Shown here one piece after another: positions 61,609-64,000 of a stretch of DNA of 64,000 bases. A program made the translations under genes and the position numbers. Position 1 is the first letter of the stretch. The number at the start of each line of letters is the position of its first letter. The DNA lies in the NCBI GenBank assembly GCA_965216155.1, contig CBDCFD010000005.1:62001-126000 (forward strand). Reading direction: 5' to 3'. A model generated the notes under the pieces. That model saw nothing but the letters and a program-made list of their open reading frames with translations. It was not told the origin of the DNA and ran no database searches. This stretch comes from CATOSP01 sp965216155. GTDB taxonomy: Bacteria > Chloroflexota > Dehalococcoidia > Lucifugimonadales > UBA3495.

Positions 61609-61617
61609 TGGTATAAT
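61609..61617 (+). promoter_or_regulatory. Extended -10 promoter for the GlcG-like gene
   Basis: TGG then TATAAT (61612-61617), an extended -10, 64 bp before ATG 61681. TTGGGG (61591-61596) is a poor -35 with 15-bp spacing. Confidence 0.5.
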
Positions 61618-61680
61618 AGTGCAGACCCTAGAGGCTCTCAACCCGATGGCAGACCGATAAGATTAAGGAGCTTAATTACC

Positions 61681-62100
61681 ATGCCTCACATCACGTTGGA
61701 ACAAGCCGAAACCGTGCTGTCCGGAGCTAAAGAGGCCGCGCTGGCAATGGGCAAGGCCTTTAGTTTTTCCGTTGTGGACGCCCGGGGAGACCTGATTACC
61801 ATGTGCCGGATGGACGGTTCACCCTGGCGCACGCCGTACGTGTCCCGTGGTAAGGCGCGAGCCTCGGCTTGCTTTGGAGAGCCGAGCGGCGACCTGACGG
61901 AACGTTCCACCACGCCCATCATGCGGGCCGTGATGGAAGTAGAGGGTGGAGAGTTCGTTCCTGGACAGGGTGCGCTGCCCATTTACTTAAACGGCGAGCT
62001 GATCGGCGCTGTGGGTGGAAGCGGCGGCACCGCGCAGGAAGATGAGGACTGCGCACGTGCTGGCATCGCCCGATTGCCAGGGGCGGCTGCCAACCGCTAG
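61681..62100 (+). CDS. GlcG/HbpS-family protein
   Basis: 139 aa. ITLEQAETVLSGAKEAALAMGKAFSFSVVDARGDLITMCRMDGS and PIYLNGELIGAVGGSGGTAQEDEDCARAGI match the family throughout. Members bind heme or take part in glycolate or diol metabolism; role here unknown. AGGAG lies ten bases before ATG 61681. Confidence 0.88.
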   Translation: MPHITLEQAETVLSGAKEAALAMGKAFSFSVVDARGDLITMCRMDGSPWRTPYVSRGKARASACFGEPSGDLTERSTTPIMRAVMEVEGGEFVPGQGALPIYLNGELIGAVGGSGGTAQEDEDCARAGIARLPGAAANR

Positions 62101-62226
62101 GTGTCCATCGACCGCGCTGAGTATGTCCTCTCATGGCCGTGATTCGGCTGGTTCGAGCCGTTTCGCATTGACCGCCTCAGACGGTCCAATGGGACGGGCC
62201 TGCGACGGGCCAATGAATTTCGCGGA

Positions 62227-63536
62227 CTAGGCTGCCGCCCCCGCCGGCAGCGGTTGTTCGGGAGTGCGGCGTTCTCCCCGGAAGAATACCAGCACCGCCG
62301 AGGTCAAAAGCAGCAGCACGTTTGACCAGATACCGATGTCGTAGCTGCCCCGGTAGTCGTAGAAAAGCCCGCCTAGATAAGCCCCCAGGCCGCTGCCGAT
62401 GGGCATGACCGCGAACATAGTCCCGTAGATGGTCCCGAGGTTGGAAATCCCGTAGCGGTCCGAGGTGTAGGCCGCGGTGATGCTAACTACAGCATTCCAG
62501 GAAAGCCCTACCAGTATGACCCCTGTCAGGAGCGCTGCTATTCCAAGTGGCGGGATTCCCAGGAAGGGAACACCCATGGAGAGCAGGACCACTACAAAAC
62601 CCAGCATCCTGAGGTTGAAGGATGCTGACAGCAACTTTCGCCGTCCGTATCCGTCTGAGAGATGTCCAAGGACCAGGCTCCCGATAACGGCGGAAGCGCC
62701 GACCAGGCTGAATACACCGGCGGCCGCCATTGGGTGGTATCCCAGGTCTCTCGCGTAAGACACGAAATGAGCGTTCACGAAGCTCATTGAGTACCCTCAA
62801 ACGAAGTACCCGAAGGTGACCGGTAAAAGAGGTTCGATCCAAGCGCGTCGCCGAAGGTTGCGTCTCTCCCGTAAAGCTCCTGCGCCGTATCTTCCCCATC
62901 CCTTTGCCTGCGTCGAAGGTCGCTCGGGTCTCCCAGCGGCTCCATGCCCACGTCCCGAGGCCGGTTCCTGATGAGTAACGCGCCGCATGGGAGCACCACC
63001 AGCAACAACAGAGCGGCCAGGAAGTAATAGGCCTCCCGCCAATCAAACAACACCAGGAATATGGATGCCGCGGGAACCAGCAACAGGGCGCCGAAGGAGC
63101 CGGCGCTGGACACGATACCCAACGTCAGGCCCCGTTGAGCGTAGAACCAGGAGCTTATTACCTTGGTGAGAATAGGCCCGGTCCCCAGCGTCAGGCCGAT
63201 GCTCATGACCGCGAAGACGACGTAGAGCTGGGCCAGGTTTTGAATGGACGGGAGGACCAGCAGCATTAGCCCCAGCAGCGCAACGCCGGAGAGCGCGACT
63301 ACCCTTGGGCTATACCGGTCGGACAGGTAACCCGCGAAAGGGCGCATCAGGCCGGAGAGCATGAATGTAATGCCGAAGGCCAGGGACAGGGTGGCCCTGC
63401 TCCAGCCGAAGTCCGCGGTCATCGGAGTGAGAAACGCGCCGAAGGAGAACTGCGTGCCCGCGACACCCAGGGACACCAGGGAAGTGCCGATAACCACGTA
63501 CCAGCCGTAGAATACCTTCGTTGACCCCCGTTTCAT
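62227..63536 (-). pseudogene. MFS transporter split into two overlapping halves
   Basis: First half (63536 to 62784): six helices, LSDRYSPRVVALSG loop and linker, ending FYRSPSGTSFEGTQ. Second half (62787 to 62227): MSFVNAHFVSYARDLGY and five helices. One missing base near 62820 would continue RLTFGYFV, then UGA at 62797-62799, then GYSMSFVNAHF. The homologous MFS at 16496-17716 has Cys at the UGA position (YAICGFQDFFVATH). The first stop overlaps the second ATG as ATGA, so two coupled halves could be made. Decay or sequencing error is likeliest. Confidence 0.75.
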
Positions 63537-63586
63537 GGTGCGCCTCTCATTCGGTATGCAGTCCTCATGTGAAGCCCGCCCTTTCG

Positions 63587-63883
63587 TCAGTGGGTGTCGG
63601 TAACCTCGAAGTGGCGGACCCAGTACTCGCCACGGTACAGGTGGTCAATTCCCCTGGCCATAGCCTGACGGTAATCGCCGGTCTCGTAGGCCCGCATGTC
63701 CTCAAACGTGTCCCAGATGCTTACAGAGACGCCTTCGTCGGGGTCTTCCGTGCTCCGGAGTAGTTGGCGCTCGCGAAGCCCTGCAATCCCTCCGGACCCG
63801 GCCACCAAGTTTTCGTGGTAGTGCTTCTCGTACTCGTCCCAGGAGCCGGGAAGGAGCTTGCCCCAGACCATGCGTATAAACAT
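63587..63883 (-). CDS. ABM/dimeric alpha-beta barrel protein
   Basis: 98 aa. MFIRMVWGKLLPGSWDEYEKHYHENL, GLRERQLLRSTEDPDEGVSVSIWDTFEDMRAYETGDY and EYWVRHFEVTD fit the antibiotic biosynthesis monooxygenase-like barrel. Small oxygenases or accessory enzymes; substrate unknown. Confidence 0.75.
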   Translation of the reverse strand: MFIRMVWGKLLPGSWDEYEKHYHENLVAGSGGIAGLRERQLLRSTEDPDEGVSVSIWDTFEDMRAYETGDYRQAMARGIDHLYRGEYWVRHFEVTDTH

Positions 63884-63927
63884 TGCCCTTTACTCCTTTA
63901 CAAAGATAGTGTTGACGTTCGCGGAAA

Positions 63928-64000
63928 TCAAAAGCGGTCCGAGGAAACAATCTCGAAATGCTTCACCCAATACTCGCCCCTGGCGTAGGCCCAGGGTTGG
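63928..64000 (-). CDS. Second ABM-like protein, partial at the window edge
   Basis: The last 23 residues, QPWAYARGEYWVKHFEIVSSDRF, match the C-terminus (LYRGEYWVRHFEVTDTH) of the gene to its left, so the two are tandem paralogues. The 5' part lies beyond the window. Confidence 0.7.
   Translation of the reverse strand, partial: QPWAYARGEYWVKHFEIVSSDRF

Noticed and set aside
62797..62799. Selenocysteine in the MFS transporter
   Set aside because: The UGA frame is reached only through a separate frameshift and no selenocysteine MFS family is known to me; decay is simpler. Kept only as a point to check.

Overview
The window is high-GC bacterial DNA from an organism that probably respires aerobically. 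The gene content suggests a Chloroflexota bacterium of the Dehalococcoidia/SAR202 type. It has an Alternative Complex III (quinol:cytochrome c oxidoreductase) operon followed by cytochrome c maturation genes. It also has scattered catabolic enzymes of the kind common in that group: an F420-type luciferase-like monooxygenase, MmgE/PrpD, carboxymuconolactone decarboxylase, fumarylacetoacetate hydrolase and a mycothiol-type isomerase. The taxonomy is inference from gene content only.

Layout. 0-5.5 kb: prenyl diphosphate synthase, a peroxiredoxin whose peroxidatic cysteine codon is UGA (a probable selenoprotein), MDMPI-type protein, ureohydrolase, PaREP1-like protein and a radical SAM enzyme. 5.6-10.1 kb: a decayed accessory patch with a frameshifted methyltransferase/KOW gene, two AbrB-PIN toxin-antitoxin modules whose toxin genes are both broken, and a frameshifted hydrolase. 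10.2-17.7 kb: Uma2, TldE/TldD pair, class III aminotransferase, a MITE-like element abutted by an IS5-family insertion, and an MFS transporter. 17.8-26.0 kb: Alternative Complex III genes. 26.2-32.1 kb: CcmH, CcmF, a CcmI-like protein, a membrane protein, a CcmG-like thioredoxin and a ROK kinase. 32.1-40.6 kb: SDR, FAH, RNase PH, HtrA lipoprotein, M16 protease, tandem retropepsin-like proteins and a PPOX flavoprotein. 41.1-50.3 kb: a leftward cobalamin assembly/salvage operon behind a promoter, a cobalamin riboswitch and an intrinsic terminator. 50.3-55.7 kb: an accessory stretch with small unknown genes, a broken transposase, a HARE-HTH protein and a tRNA 3'-half. 55.7-64 kb: leftward catabolic and transport genes.

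How it works together. The ACIII genes encode the heme, iron-sulfur and membrane parts of a quinol oxidase module, and the adjacent Ccm genes attach heme to its cytochromes. The cob operon takes cobyrinate or scavenged cobinamides through a,c-diamide formation (CobB), adenosylation (CobO), aminopropanol arm synthesis and attachment (CobD-type decarboxylase, CbiB), base activation (CobT) and final assembly (CobS); CbiZ remodels salvaged corrinoids. The operon is switched off by the riboswitch when B12 is plentiful.

Cautions and themes. Several genes are interrupted by single-base indels, mostly in homopolymers, so some may be sequencing errors. Separately, there is a family of 7-bp-period degenerate arrays in at least three intergenic sites. 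A heptamer expansion of the same period interrupts one PIN gene at its catalytic motif. A MITE-like repeat family with 18-bp ends is also present.
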